DNA of 64,000 nucleotides, taken from the NCBI RefSeq assembly GCF_014836535.1, contig NZ_JACSQP010000004.1:62001-126000 (forward strand). The letters are read 5' to 3'. This stretch comes from Microbacterium pullorum (GTDB taxonomy: Bacteria; Actinomycetota; Actinomycetes; Actinomycetales; Microbacteriaceae). Positions 8,309 to 17,016 of this stretch are shown here, one piece after another. A program made the position numbers and the translations under genes. Numbering within the stretch: position 1 is the stretch's first letter; each line of letters opens with the position of its first letter. Below the pieces are notes generated by a model. That model did no database searches, was not told the origin of the DNA, and worked only from the letters and a program-made list of their open reading frames with translations.

Positions 8309-9927
8309 GCGTCCTGGCTCTCCCGGATGAGACCGCGCAGCAGATCAGCGGTGCGGCTGGGATCGCGGCGGGCGAACTCGGCGAGCTCGGCGCGGCGACG
8401 GTCGAGCGTGACCTGGGCCGGTTCCGGCTCGGGGTCGGGCTCGAAGTTCTCCAGCGGCAGCGCGATGGTCGGTGCCTGCCCGAGCTGCGCCGCGGCGCCG
8501 CCCTGCACGAGCGCCGCGAACGGGTCGGCTGCGGCATCCACCTGCACGAGATCCACCGCGGGCGCGGCCGCTGCGGCCGCCGCGCGACGGCGCATGACGA
8601 CGATGCCGGCGACGGTCGCGAGGATCAGCACGAGCGCGACGCCACCGGCCATGAGCGCCGTGCGGAACAGCTCGGCCTGGCGGTCGGCGGCATCGGCCTC
8701 GCGCGCGGCATCCAAGGCGGCCTGGGCCGCGGTGGCACCGGCATCGCTGAAGGTGACCAGCTCGACGGTCACGGCGTCGCCGCGCTGACGGTCGATGCCT
8801 GCGGCCGAGGCGACGAGCGCTTCGAGCTGGTCGACGTCGAGGGCCTCGGCCGCCGTGCGGTCGACGGCGACGGCGATCGCCTGCCGGGACAGGGCGCCGG
8901 CGGGGGTGGAGGTGCTCTCGACGGTCTTGTTGATGACGTTGTTGCGGGTGGTGTCGGTGGACTCGTAGGTGCCGTTGCCGCCGGCCACGCCCGCGTCGAT
9001 CTCGGCGCCGAGCACCCCGGTGCCGGCGCCCGGCCCGGTGTAGGTCTCGGTGCTGGACTGCTCGCTCGTGGTCGACTCGCCCTCGATGGGCGTGTAGGTC
9101 TCGTCGATGCGCTCGCTGGTGGCCTGCTGCATCTCGGCGGCGACGGTGACCGTCGACATGCCCGCACCCACGACGGTGTCGAGCATCTGCTGCACACTGG
9201 CGGCGATGCGCGCCTCGTAGGCACCGGCCTGCTGGTCGACGCCGCCGGTCGATCCGGTGCCGACGGCGGAGAGGGTCTGTCCGGCCTGGTCGACGACCGC
9301 GACGTTCTCGGGCTTCATGCCACTGACGGCGGCCGAGGTCAGGTGGACGATGGCCTCGACCTGCGCGCTGGAGAGGGTGGAGCGGTTGTCGGTCTCGATG
9401 AACACCGACGCGGTGGGCTCCAGCTTCTCGGAGACGAACACGCTCTCCTCGGGGATCGCCAGCTGCACCGATGCCGTCGTGACGCCTTCCAGTGCGCCGA
9501 TGGTGCGGGCGAGTTTGCCCTCGATGGCGCGCTTGTAGGTGACCGACTGCTGGAACTCCGAGCTGGTGACTCCCATGGTGTCCAGCAGCGTGTACCCGTC
9601 GGAGCCGGAGCCGGGGAGCCCCGCGACGGCGGCCGCGAGGCGCTGCTCGTAGACGTCGCCTTCGGGTACGAGCACCGTCGAACCGCCGTCGGTGAGTTCG
9701 TACCCCACCGACGAGGCCTTCAGCTGCTCGACGATGGCGCTGGCGTCCTGCGCGCTCAGCCCGCTGAACAGGGGGGTGAGGGTGGGGCGGGCGAGCCAGG
9801 TCACGATGGCGAACAGGCCCATCACGAGCACGGCGATGCCGATGATCGCGATCGTCCGCTGCGCGAGCGTGAACGACGCCACCGCCCGCTGCAGGCGGGC
9901 GAAGACGGAGGAGACGGCAGCGGGCAT
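8305..9927 (-). CDS. fliF: Flagellar MS-ring protein FliF
   Basis: Forms the membrane MS ring on which the rest of the basal body assembles. It is 540 aa. The first transmembrane helix is at about residues 24-45, followed by the secretin-like ring-building domain (FSGLSAQDASAIVEQL, then VQLAIPEESVF). A second transmembrane helix lies near 425-445, and a cytoplasmic tail ends in the FliG-binding region (RTADLLRGLIRE). It overlaps fliE upstream and fliG downstream by 4 bp or less. Confidence 0.95.
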   Translation of the reverse strand: MPAAVSSVFARLQRAVASFTLAQRTIAIIGIAVLVMGLFAIVTWLARPTLTPLFSGLSAQDASAIVEQLKASSVGYELTDGGSTVLVPEGDVYEQRLAAAVAGLPGSGSDGYTLLDTMGVTSSEFQQSVTYKRAIEGKLARTIGALEGVTTASVQLAIPEESVFVSEKLEPTASVFIETDNRSTLSSAQVEAIVHLTSAAVSGMKPENVAVVDQAGQTLSAVGTGSTGGVDQQAGAYEARIAASVQQMLDTVVGAGMSTVTVAAEMQQATSERIDETYTPIEGESTTSEQSSTETYTGPGAGTGVLGAEIDAGVAGGNGTYESTDTTRNNVINKTVESTSTPAGALSRQAIAVAVDRTAAEALDVDQLEALVASAAGIDRQRGDAVTVELVTFSDAGATAAQAALDAAREADAADRQAELFRTALMAGGVALVLILATVAGIVVMRRRAAAAAAAPAVDLVQVDAAADPFAALVQGGAAAQLGQAPTIALPLENFEPDPEPEPAQVTLDRRRAELAEFARRDPSRTADLLRGLIRESQDA

Positions 9928-10226
9928 CAGGCCTGCATCCGCATGATCTCATTGAACGCGTCCACGCCCTTGTTGCGCACGGCGGCGACGAGTTCGAGCG
10001 TCACCGATGCGCGCGTGGACGCGATCATCGCGGAGTGGATGTCGTCGAGGTCGCCCGTGACGGCGGCGACGGCCAGCTCGTTCGAGGTCGACTGCAGGGA
10101 GCGCAGCTCGTCGACGGCGCCCGTGATGCTCTGCGCGAACGTGGCGTCGTCGCCTGCGGCGCGGGTGGGCGCCGTGGGCATGGTGACCGAGGGCGAGATC
10201 GCGTCGATCGCGGAGATCGGGGGCAT
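9927..10226 (-). CDS. fliE: Hook-basal body complex protein FliE
   Basis: Rod adaptor between the MS ring and the proximal rod. It is 99 aa, with the family's C-terminal motif visible (VTLELVAAVRNKGVDAFNEIMRMQ). The start overlaps the flgC stop (ATGA), and the stop is next to the fliF start. Gene order flgB-flgC-fliE-fliF is the standard one. Confidence 0.92.
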   Translation of the reverse strand: MPPISAIDAISPSVTMPTAPTRAAGDDATFAQSITGAVDELRSLQSTSNELAVAAVTGDLDDIHSAMIASTRASVTLELVAAVRNKGVDAFNEIMRMQA

Positions 10227-10618
10227 CAGTTACGTCCGATCTGGAGGGCCGCCTCGTAGGCGGTCTTGGCGCGGTCGACCACGGCGGCGTTGGCCTGGTA
10301 GCCGCGCTGGGCCATGATCAGATGCCCCATCTGCTCCCCGAGATCGATGTCGGGGTAGCGGACGTAGCCTTCGGCGTCGGCCAGGGGGTGGGTGGGCTCA
10401 TAGACGAGTCGCCCCTCGGGGTCGCCGAACTGCGCGCCGGCCACCCGCACGCCCCCGGCGGCGTCGTCGGACTGCACGGCGACGTAGCGCTGCTGGAACG
10501 CGGCGTCGTCGGTGGAGGTCGCGGTGTTGATGTTGGCGATGTTGTCGCTGAGCGCGTCGAGCCAGGTGCGGTGCGCGGTCAGGCCGGATCCGGCGATGCC
10601 GATGGCGTCGAAGGTCAT
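10226..10618 (-). CDS. flgC: Flagellar basal-body rod protein FlgC
   Basis: Proximal rod subunit, 130 aa. The N-terminal rod motif is IGIAGSGLTAHRTWLDALSDNIANINTA, here noted by its key part DALSDNIANIN. The C-terminal motif is LGEQMGHLIMAQRGYQANAA. It overlaps flgB by 4 bp (ATGA). Normal length and both rod signatures are present, so it should be functional. Confidence 0.93.
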   Translation of the reverse strand: MTFDAIGIAGSGLTAHRTWLDALSDNIANINTATSTDDAAFQQRYVAVQSDDAAGGVRVAGAQFGDPEGRLVYEPTHPLADAEGYVRYPDIDLGEQMGHLIMAQRGYQANAAVVDRAKTAYEAALQIGRN

Positions 10619-10956
10619 GATGTCCTCAGTGCCGTCTGAACGGACTTGAACGACCCGCCGACCGCCTGGGAGGCGAACTGGAAGCGCAGGACCGTGTCGA
10701 TGTTCGACAGCGTCTCGGTGTCGAGGTTGACGTTGTTGCCGTTGAGGCGGGTGGGTGCGAGGGACTCGGTGACGGTGGCGGCGACGGCGCCGTCACCGCG
10801 CTCGACGGAGGCGGCCAGGGCGTCTTCGAACGCGACGACCTTCGCGTGGTAGCCGGACGTGTTGACGTTGGCGATGTTGTCCGCGATGGCGCGCTGACGC
10901 TGGGAGAGTCCGTTGAGCGCGCTGGTGAGCGCAACGGTGGTCACTGATTCGAGCAC
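10615..10956 (-). CDS. flgB: Flagellar basal-body rod protein FlgB
   Basis: Proximal rod subunit, 113 aa, and first gene of the long leftward operon. The rod motif ADNIANVNTSGYHAK is present. The start is taken as GTG at 10956; GTG at 10944 is an alternative, and neither has a strong ribosome-binding site. A sigma-28-type promoter lies about 75 bp upstream, leaving a 5' leader of about 70 nt. Confidence 0.9.
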   Translation of the reverse strand: MLESVTTVALTSALNGLSQRQRAIADNIANVNTSGYHAKVVAFEDALAASVERGDGAVAATVTESLAPTRLNGNNVNLDTETLSNIDTVLRFQFASQAVGGSFKSVQTALRTS

Positions 10957-11031
10957 GAAAGCCGTTCCCGTCGACGGTTGCCGTGGCCGATCCGTGGCCG
11001 AAGGAGATGAGCGATCCGTGCTCAGGGAGAT

Positions 11032-11059
11032 CTATCGGCCGCGGCGCGCGGCGCGTTAG
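11032..11059 (-). promoter_or_regulatory. Sigma-28 (FliA-type) promoter for the flgB operon
   Basis: Read on the minus strand, CTAAC-GCGC is followed by 11 bases and then GCCGATAG, with the same total length (28) as the fliC and fliD promoters here. This fits the known sigma-28 layout TAAAGTTT-N11-GCCGATAA. The TAA of the -35 part is the stop codon of the 91-aa gene upstream. It places the early basal-body operon under FliA. Confidence 0.82.
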
Positions 11060-11331
11060 CCGTCGAGGTCGAGATACGCGGCGGTGTCCGTGCGCCGCGC
11101 GGGCACGAGCCCCACAGCGTCGAGGTGTGCGCGGGTGGCGATCAACTCCACCTGCAGGCGCGCCATGCGCTGCTGCTGGCGCGCCACGATGAGGCGCGCA
11201 CGATCGACCAGGTGCTCCGGCAGGGGGGTGTCGATGATGACCGGCTCCCACGGCTCCGAGGCCTCCGAGGTGCTCTCGAGGTCGCGCTCGAAGCGTTCGA
11301 GCAGGTCGAGCCAGGTGGCCAGGTCGCTCAT
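11056..11331 (-). CDS. Small helical protein in FliT position
   Basis: A 91-aa acidic, mostly helical protein (MSDLATWLDLLERFERDLES at the start) that I cannot place in a family by sequence. It is coupled to fliS by an ATGA overlap, and its TAA stop forms part of the flgB promoter. In many bacteria the gene after fliS encodes FliT, the FliD chaperone, so a chaperone role for FliD or another export substrate is a reasonable inference from position, size and helical character. No signal peptide or membrane segment. Confidence 0.7.
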   Translation of the reverse strand: MSDLATWLDLLERFERDLESTSEASEPWEPVIIDTPLPEHLVDRARLIVARQQQRMARLQVELIATRAHLDAVGLVPARRTDTAAYLDLDG

Positions 11332-11723
11332 GCGCGCCGCGCCGCGGGTGTCGATGCTGCCGATGCCGCTTCGTGCCAGGCGTCGCGCAGCGGCGCGATC
11401 AGCTCACGGCATTCCCGCGTGCGCCCGGCATCGCGCCCGATGTTGGCCCCGACGAGCGTGCGGGTGAGGTAGGAGTACACCGACTGCAGTTCGCCGCTGC
11501 CCGACCAGTCGGGCGACAGCGACCCCGCCAGTGCGGCGATGATGCTCTGGGCGTGCTGCAGCTCGCTGTTCGCCGTCTCCCAGTCGCCGGCCCGCTGGGC
11601 GTTCTCGCCGCGATCGACATCGAGCAGCAGCCGGTCGTAGAGCATGGTGACCAGGCGCTCGGGGCTCGCCGAGAGCACCGCTTCGTCGCGGTAGCGCTGC
11701 TGCGCCCGCATCGCGGCGTTCAC
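11328..11723 (-). CDS. fliS: Flagellar export chaperone FliS
   Basis: Cytoplasmic chaperone that binds the flagellin C-terminus. Family signatures are RYRDEAVLSASPERLVTMLYDRLLLD and later SYLTRTLVGANIGRD, here noted in part. The start is chosen as GTG at 11723 because it overlaps the fliD stop (GTGA), giving 131 aa; an ATG at 11711 would give 127 aa. It overlaps the small downstream gene by 4 bp. Confidence 0.92.
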   Translation of the reverse strand: MNAAMRAQQRYRDEAVLSASPERLVTMLYDRLLLDVDRGENAQRAGDWETANSELQHAQSIIAALAGSLSPDWSGSGELQSVYSYLTRTLVGANIGRDAGRTRECRELIAPLRDAWHEAASAASTPAARRA

Positions 11724-13099
11724 TTCGAACTCGACGGGTTGAGGGCGTTGAGCTGCGAGGTCAGGTAGTCGGATTGCGACTGCAGGCGCGAGAGCATGGT
11801 CTCGAGTGACGCATAGGTGCGCTCGAGGGTGGAGCGCCGCATCTCCAGGCGCACGTCCCAGCGTTCCAGCTGGTCGGCGATGCGGTTCACCTCGCCCTCC
11901 TGGCCGGTGATGCGGGCGGTGACGAGGCCGTCGTACTTGTCGGAGTACTGGTCGGTGGTCTGCTGCACGCGCGCCGCGACCCCGGCGAAGACCGCCTCCA
12001 CCGATGCCTCGTCGGCCTCGAGCGCGGCGGTGAACTTCTTCTCGTCGAAGCTCAGCACTCCGTAGCGGTCGATCGAGATGCCGATCGTCGAGGGCGAGAC
12101 CGCGTCGACGGGGTGCTGCACCGCATTGGTCAGCGCCAGCTGCAGTGCGCGCACGGTGCTGTCGCCGGTGAAGACGCCGAGCGTCGTGCTTCCGCCGGCG
12201 GTGGTGGGCGCGGTGGCTTTCGATCCGTTCGCGATGCCGGTGAGCACGGCCTTGATCTGCGAGACGAACTCTCCCGCGGCCTTGGCGCGCGCCGCCGGGT
12301 CGGCCGACACCGAGACGGTGATCGGTGCGGTGGAGGCCTTCGACACCGTGATGTCCACGCCCGGGAAGAGGTCGGTGAACGTGTTGTCGTCGGAGGTCAC
12401 GGTCATCTCCGCCGGGGTGCCGGCCCACAGCCGCACCTGCGCGTCTTGGCCCTGCGTGATGACGGCGGCGCCCGGCTCGGCGGCGAGATCGGTCGCCGTG
12501 CCGGCGGTGACGGACGCGGCATCGCCGCTGTAGAGGCGGAAGCTGCCCTGGGCGCCGGTCTGCGTCGCGGTGATCTGCAGGCGGAAGAGAGGCTGGCCGT
12601 CCGCATCGGTACCGGCCGACACGGCAGAGGCGACGATGCCGGCGCCCGCGTCGGTGAGGGCACGGGCGACATCTGCCGGTGCCGACGATGACGGGGTCAC
12701 CTCGACGAGTTCGCCTGCCGCGTTCTGGATCGTGAGGACGAGGGGGTCGCCGGTGAAGGCGCCGGTGGTCCGCGTGACGACGGTGTGCGCCGTGGCGGTG
12801 CGGTCGACGACGATGTCGCTCGAGACCGCGGCGGATCCCGCGGCCGCGGTGACGGCGAGGGAGGGGTCGGAGCTGCTCGTGCGCACCTGCGCGACGGCGC
12901 CGACGCCGGTGGCATCCTTGGCCGAGGTGAACAGGCCCTGCAGCGCCGTGTTGAGCGAGCGCAGCTGCGTGATGATCACCTGCCGGTCGTCGGACTTCGC
13001 CTTGAGCAACGTGCGCGGGATCGCCTCGACGTTCATCAGCGCATCGATGATCGCCTTGGTGTCGAGGCCGGAGGCGAGTCCGTCGATTTGGAGACCCAT
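11720..13099 (-). CDS. fliD: Flagellar filament cap protein FliD
   Basis: Cap at the filament tip that folds incoming flagellin. It is 459 aa, with N-terminal FliD domain MGLQIDGLASGLDTKAIIDALM and C-terminal coiled-coil domain (TARITGQEGEVNRIADQLERW...MLSRLQSQSDYLTSQL). The ATG at 13099 has an AGGAAGGG site. The sigma-28 promoter lies 58 bp upstream. First gene of the fliD-fliS-fliT-like operon. Confidence 0.95.
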   Translation of the reverse strand: MGLQIDGLASGLDTKAIIDALMNVEAIPRTLLKAKSDDRQVIITQLRSLNTALQGLFTSAKDATGVGAVAQVRTSSSDPSLAVTAAAGSAAVSSDIVVDRTATAHTVVTRTTGAFTGDPLVLTIQNAAGELVEVTPSSSAPADVARALTDAGAGIVASAVSAGTDADGQPLFRLQITATQTGAQGSFRLYSGDAASVTAGTATDLAAEPGAAVITQGQDAQVRLWAGTPAEMTVTSDDNTFTDLFPGVDITVSKASTAPITVSVSADPAARAKAAGEFVSQIKAVLTGIANGSKATAPTTAGGSTTLGVFTGDSTVRALQLALTNAVQHPVDAVSPSTIGISIDRYGVLSFDEKKFTAALEADEASVEAVFAGVAARVQQTTDQYSDKYDGLVTARITGQEGEVNRIADQLERWDVRLEMRRSTLERTYASLETMLSRLQSQSDYLTSQLNALNPSSSK

Positions 13100-13157
13100 C
13101 TGCGCCCTTCCTGTCGTCGTGCGGCTCGGCGGGAGATCCCGAGGTGTCCGGAATCTT

Positions 13158-13185
13158 CTATCGGCCGATCGGCGCCGGGCGTTAG
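13158..13185 (-). promoter_or_regulatory. Sigma-28 promoter for fliD
   Basis: On the minus strand CTAAC-GCCC, 11 bases, then GCCGATAG: exact spacing of the sigma-28 consensus. The TAA of the -35 element is the stop codon of fliA (13182-13184), so the gene for the sigma factor ends inside a promoter that the sigma factor should read. Confidence 0.85.
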
Positions 13186-13988
13186 CTTGCGGCGGCGGTC
13201 GCGACGAGCGGGACGCCCTGGCGGGGCGGGGTTGCCGCGGCGATGCGGGAGAAGTACGCCTCCCGCGTCGAGTCGGACACTCGCGAAACGGTGGCGGTGC
13301 CGCTGTCGAGGTAGAAGCGCTCGAGTGCGTCGCGCAGCAGGCGCACCGCCTCGGCGCGCTGCTGCGAGACGGCGGAGTGCGAGACGCCGAGCTCTTCGGC
13401 GAGATCCTTCACGGGGCGCTCGTCGATGTAGACCGCCTGAACGATCGCGCGCATCCGCTCGGGGAGGGCGGCCACGGCGCGGGCGAGCACCCCGCGTCGT
13501 TCCTGCAGGGCGGCCGATTCCGCCGGAAGGGCGATGGCGGCCGGCACATCGAGCACGGCGGTGTCATCGAGGCTCGTCACCGTGCGGGCGGCGTCGTTGA
13601 GCGATTCCACGACGGCGTCGCGGGAGAGCCCCAGGGTCGTGGCGATCTCGTCGGCGGTGGCGGTGCGCCCGAGCGCCGCGGTGAGGGTCTCCCGCACCGC
13701 GGTGATCTCCTTGATGCGCTTGCGGATGCCACGGCTCGCCCAGTCCATCGAGCGCATCTCGTCGGCGAACGCGCCGAGGATGCGCCGGCGGGCGTACGCT
13801 CCGAACGGGACGCCGAGTGTCGGATCGAACGCCTCCGCCGCCGTCACGAGGGCGAGGGCACCGGCCGAGGCGAGTTCCTCGCGCGGAACGTGCGTCGCTC
13901 TGGCGTGGACGTCGCGGGCGAGGTAGCCCACGAGCGGCAGGTTCTCCTCGATGAGGCGATTGCGCTCCGCGCGGCCCGGAGTGTGCAA
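13182..13988 (-). CDS. fliA: Sigma-28 RNA polymerase sigma factor (FliA/WhiG type)
   Basis: Alternative sigma factor for motility genes. It has region 2 (LPLVGYLARDVHARATHVPREELASAG...FGAYARRRILGAFADEMRSMDW), region 3 (LGLSRDAVVESL) and region 4 with helix-turn-helix (PVKDLAEELGVSHSAVSQQ), each quoted only in part. The start is uncertain. TTG at 13988 is preferred: it gives 268 aa, near the family length, and follows GAGAAGA. ATGs at 14111 or 14099 would add about 40 atypical residues. Four matching promoters lie in this window. No FlgM-like anti-sigma gene is seen nearby. Confidence 0.9.
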   Translation of the reverse strand: MHTPGRAERNRLIEENLPLVGYLARDVHARATHVPREELASAGALALVTAAEAFDPTLGVPFGAYARRRILGAFADEMRSMDWASRGIRKRIKEITAVRETLTAALGRTATADEIATTLGLSRDAVVESLNDAARTVTSLDDTAVLDVPAAIALPAESAALQERRGVLARAVAALPERMRAIVQAVYIDERPVKDLAEELGVSHSAVSQQRAEAVRLLRDALERFYLDSGTATVSRVSDSTREAYFSRIAAATPPRQGVPLVATAAAS

Positions 13989-14110
13989 GGTAGGTCTTCT
14001 CTCTCGATCTGTGCGGCCGTTCGGTGTTCGCAACGGGCGAGGTGCCGCCGAGGCGGGGAATCTCTGAACCACACGGTATGAATATGAGAAACCTCTCATG
14101 GAATCGGTCA

Positions 14111-14137
14111 TAACGCTATGTGCAATTCGGCCGATAG
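14111..14137 (+). promoter_or_regulatory. Sigma-28 promoter for flgN-flgK-flgL-fliW
   Basis: TAAC-GCTA (14111-14118), 11 bases, GCCGATAG (14130-14137): the same -35, spacing and -10 as the three leftward promoters. It points at flgN, whose start is 84 bp downstream. Confidence 0.85.
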
Positions 14138-14221
14138 AAGAGAGCAGCGGCTGCGGGACGGGTCGCTACTGGGGAAAATCGCCGAAACGGCGCGACATCA
14201 TCGATCTGGGGAGACAAGAAA

Positions 14222-14704
14222 ATGGGAGCCAACGAGTTATCCATGCAACTGTGGCGAGAGCGCGAACTTCTGGAGTTCCTGCTCTTCAAGCTCGAGGAGC
14301 AGCGTCTGCTCCTCGGCGCCGGCAGCATGCGATGGATCCACTACGCAACGCGCGAGGTCGAGCAGGTGCTCGAGCAGCTGCGCACGTCGGGACTGGGGCG
14401 CGACGTCGAGGTGGCCGCCGTGGCGGCGGACTGGGGCGTGCCCGAGGCGACGACGCTGTCGCAGCTCATCGCCGCCGCACCGACCGATGCCTGGCGCGAG
14501 GTCTTCGCCGAGCACCGCACCGCGTTGACCACCCGCATGTCGGAGGTGGCGCAGCTGAAGGATTCCAGCGAGGCGTACCTGCGCGCTGCGGTGCGCACGG
14601 TGGAGGAGACCCTCGCCGGCCTCGCCGCCAGCACGGGCGAGTACACCACGCAGGGTGAGCGGGCACGGGAAGACACCGCCCGTCTCATCGATACGGAGAT
14701 GTGA
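14222..14704 (+). CDS. flgN: FlgN-type flagellar chaperone
   Basis: A 160-aa, mainly helical cytoplasmic protein. Its N-terminal part (LWRERELLEFLLFKLEEQRLLL) and position immediately before flgK and flgL are those of FlgN, the chaperone for these two hook-junction proteins. The family is variable in sequence, so the call depends on context. The upstream site (GGGGAGACAAG) is modest. First gene after the rightward sigma-28 promoter. Confidence 0.78.
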   Translation: MGANELSMQLWRERELLEFLLFKLEEQRLLLGAGSMRWIHYATREVEQVLEQLRTSGLGRDVEVAAVAADWGVPEATTLSQLIAAAPTDAWREVFAEHRTALTTRMSEVAQLKDSSEAYLRAAVRTVEETLAGLAASTGEYTTQGERAREDTARLIDTEM

Positions 14705-14716
14705 GAAAAGGACACG

Positions 14717-16120
14717 ATGTCGACATTCAGCGGATTGGGCGCAGCCTCCAGCGCGCTCGCGGCCGCCCGCCGCGGCATGGATCTCGTGGGGCAGAACATC
14801 GCCAACCAGACGACCCAGGGCTACACGCGTCAGCGGCTCGAGACCTCCGCCGTCGGTGCGGTCGCTGCGATGGGTCGATTCAGCGTGGGCGCACAGCCCG
14901 GCCAGGGCGTGTCGGTCGACGGGATCTCGCGCCTGGGCGATGCCGTGCTCGACGCGCGCGTGCGCGACACGCTGGCCTCGAGCGGGTACTGGTCGACCAA
15001 GGCGAGTGCCGCCGTGGCCGCGGAGGCGGCCCTGGCGGAGCCGACCAAGAACGGCCTCGCCGACCGGCTCTCGGGCTTCTGGTCCGCCTGGCAGGACGTG
15101 TCGAACACCCCTGACTCCACCGCGGCGGCGGCGGTGGTGCTCACCGGCGCCGCCACGCTGGTCGCCCAGATCGCCGACGGGTACCGCTCGGTCGCGTCGC
15201 AGTGGTCCAGCGCCCGATCCTCGGCCGACAGCATGGTGACGCAGCTCAACTCCGCCGCCGATCAGATCGCCGAGCTCAACGGCGCGATCCGCGTCGCGAC
15301 GGCATCGGGCGGGGTTCCCAACGACCTGATCGACCGGCGCAACCTGCTCGCGCAGACCGTCTCGCGGCTCTCGGGCGCTGCAGGCACCCTCGAGGCGGAC
15401 GGCACGATGACGCTGCGCATCGACGGCAACGCCCTCGTCTCGGGTGCGACAGCCCGACACGTCACCATCGCCGGTCCCGCGTCGATCGAAGCCGGCGCGG
15501 CGACCACGCTCGCGTGGCAGGGCGGGCCGGCCGTGGCGATGGCCAGCGGCGAGCTCGGCGGTGTGCTGTCGGTGCTCGCACCCGCCGGCGAAGGGGGCGT
15601 GCTCGCCGGTCTCGCCGAGTCGCACAACGCCCTGGCATCGGCCCTGGCCGCAGCGGTCAACGCCCAGCACCGTGCCGGTGTCACCGCCTCGGGCGCCGCC
15701 GGCGGCGACTTCTTCGCGATCGCGGCCGGCGGTCCCGCCGCGCTGTCGCTCAGTGTCGTCCCGACCGGCCGCGACGGCCTCGCGCTGGCCGCACCCGCCG
15801 CCGGTGCCCTCGACAGCAGCAACGCCGACGCCCTCGCCGGCATCGGCGACCGCGCCGACGGTCCCGACGCCCTGTGGGCCGACGTCGTCTCCCGGTTCGC
15901 CGTCGCGACGGCGGCCGACATCGGCCGGGCCACCCGGGCCGAGTCCGGCGCGGTGTCGGCCGTGGCCGCGCAGCAGTCGGTCGCCGGCGTCGACAACGAT
16001 GAGGAGACGCTCAACCTCCTCACCTACCAGACGGCCTACCAGGCGGCCGCTCGTGTGATCACCGCCGTCGACGAAGCGCTCGACATCCTCATCAACCGCA
16101 CCGGCGTCGTCGGTCGCTGA
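14717..16120 (+). CDS. flgK: Hook-filament junction protein FlgK (HAP1)
   Basis: Joins hook to filament. It is 467 aa with the flagellin/HAP N-terminal motif (AARRGMDLVGQNIANQTTQGYTRQ, in part) and C-terminal motif (DNDEETLNLLTYQTAYQAAARVI, in part). The start 12 bp after flgN has an AAAGGA site. Shorter than the E. coli protein because the central variable domain is small. Confidence 0.95.
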   Translation: MSTFSGLGAASSALAAARRGMDLVGQNIANQTTQGYTRQRLETSAVGAVAAMGRFSVGAQPGQGVSVDGISRLGDAVLDARVRDTLASSGYWSTKASAAVAAEAALAEPTKNGLADRLSGFWSAWQDVSNTPDSTAAAAVVLTGAATLVAQIADGYRSVASQWSSARSSADSMVTQLNSAADQIAELNGAIRVATASGGVPNDLIDRRNLLAQTVSRLSGAAGTLEADGTMTLRIDGNALVSGATARHVTIAGPASIEAGAATTLAWQGGPAVAMASGELGGVLSVLAPAGEGGVLAGLAESHNALASALAAAVNAQHRAGVTASGAAGGDFFAIAAGGPAALSLSVVPTGRDGLALAAPAAGALDSSNADALAGIGDRADGPDALWADVVSRFAVATAADIGRATRAESGAVSAVAAQQSVAGVDNDEETLNLLTYQTAYQAAARVITAVDEALDILINRTGVVGR

Positions 16121-16134
16121 CACTCAGGAGCAGC

Positions 16135-17016
16135 ATGATCTCTCGTGTGACGTCGCAGTCGTTGACGCAGACGGCTCTGCACAACCTGCAGACCGGCCTC
16201 ACCGACCTCGCGCGCCTGCAGGCGCAGGCCACTTCGCAACGTGCGTTCGCCGCTCCCTCCGACGACCCGGCCGCGGCGTCCGCCGCCGCCGATCTGCACG
16301 CCGCGCAGGCGCGCACGACGCAGTACGGACGCAACATCACCGACGGCCTGGCATGGGTGACGACGGTCGACAGCGCGATCTCGGCCTCGACGTCGCTCCT
16401 CGGTCGGGTGCGCGACCTGACCCTGCAGGGCGCGAACTCGGGGGCGATGGATGCCACATCGCGCGAAGCCATCGCCGTCGAGCTCGAAGGGCTCGCCAAG
16501 GAGCTGCTCGCGCAGGCCAACACGACTCTGCTCGGTCGCTCCGTCTTCGCCGGCACCTCCGACACCGCCGCGTTCGCGGCGGACTACTCGTTCAGCGGCT
16601 CGCCCGGCGCCGAGGTGCACCGTCGGCTCTCCGAGGGGCAGACCGTGCGGGTCGATGCCGACGGCGCCGCCGTCTTCGGCGTCGGCGCCGGCTCGGTGTT
16701 CGCCGCCGTCGACTCGATCGTGGCCGACCTACGCGCCGGTGTGAACGTCGGTGCGCGCGTCGGTGAGATCGACACCCACCTGAACAACATGCTCGGCGTG
16801 CAGGGCTCGGTGGGCGCCCGCCAGGCCACGATCGAGCGGGCGAGGGAGGCCACGCTCGATGCGACGGTCTCGCTCGAAGCCCGCCGCGCCGCCGTCGAGG
16901 ACGTCGACTCGGTGGAAGTGCTCGTCAAGCTCCGCGCCCAAGAGCTGGTGTACCAGTCCGCACTCGCGGTGACCGGCCGTGTGCTGCAGCCGACCCTGAT
17001 GGAGTTCCTCTCATGA
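16135..17016 (+). CDS. flgL: Hook-filament junction protein FlgL (HAP3)
   Basis: Second junction protein, 293 aa, with flagellin-like N-terminal helix (MISRVTSQSLTQTALHNLQT) and C-terminal helix (VKLRAQELVYQSALAVTGRV). The ATG at 16135 follows AGGAGCAGC. Its stop overlaps the fliW start as ATGA. Confidence 0.94.
   Translation: MISRVTSQSLTQTALHNLQTGLTDLARLQAQATSQRAFAAPSDDPAAASAAADLHAAQARTTQYGRNITDGLAWVTTVDSAISASTSLLGRVRDLTLQGANSGAMDATSREAIAVELEGLAKELLAQANTTLLGRSVFAGTSDTAAFAADYSFSGSPGAEVHRRLSEGQTVRVDADGAAVFGVGAGSVFAAVDSIVADLRAGVNVGARVGEIDTHLNNMLGVQGSVGARQATIERAREATLDATVSLEARRAAVEDVDSVEVLVKLRAQELVYQSALAVTGRVLQPTLMEFLS

Noticed and set aside
14237-16123. 628-codon open frame opposite flgN and flgK
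   Set aside because: Composition is that of a shadow (Gly/Arg/His-rich) and flgK on the other strand is certain.
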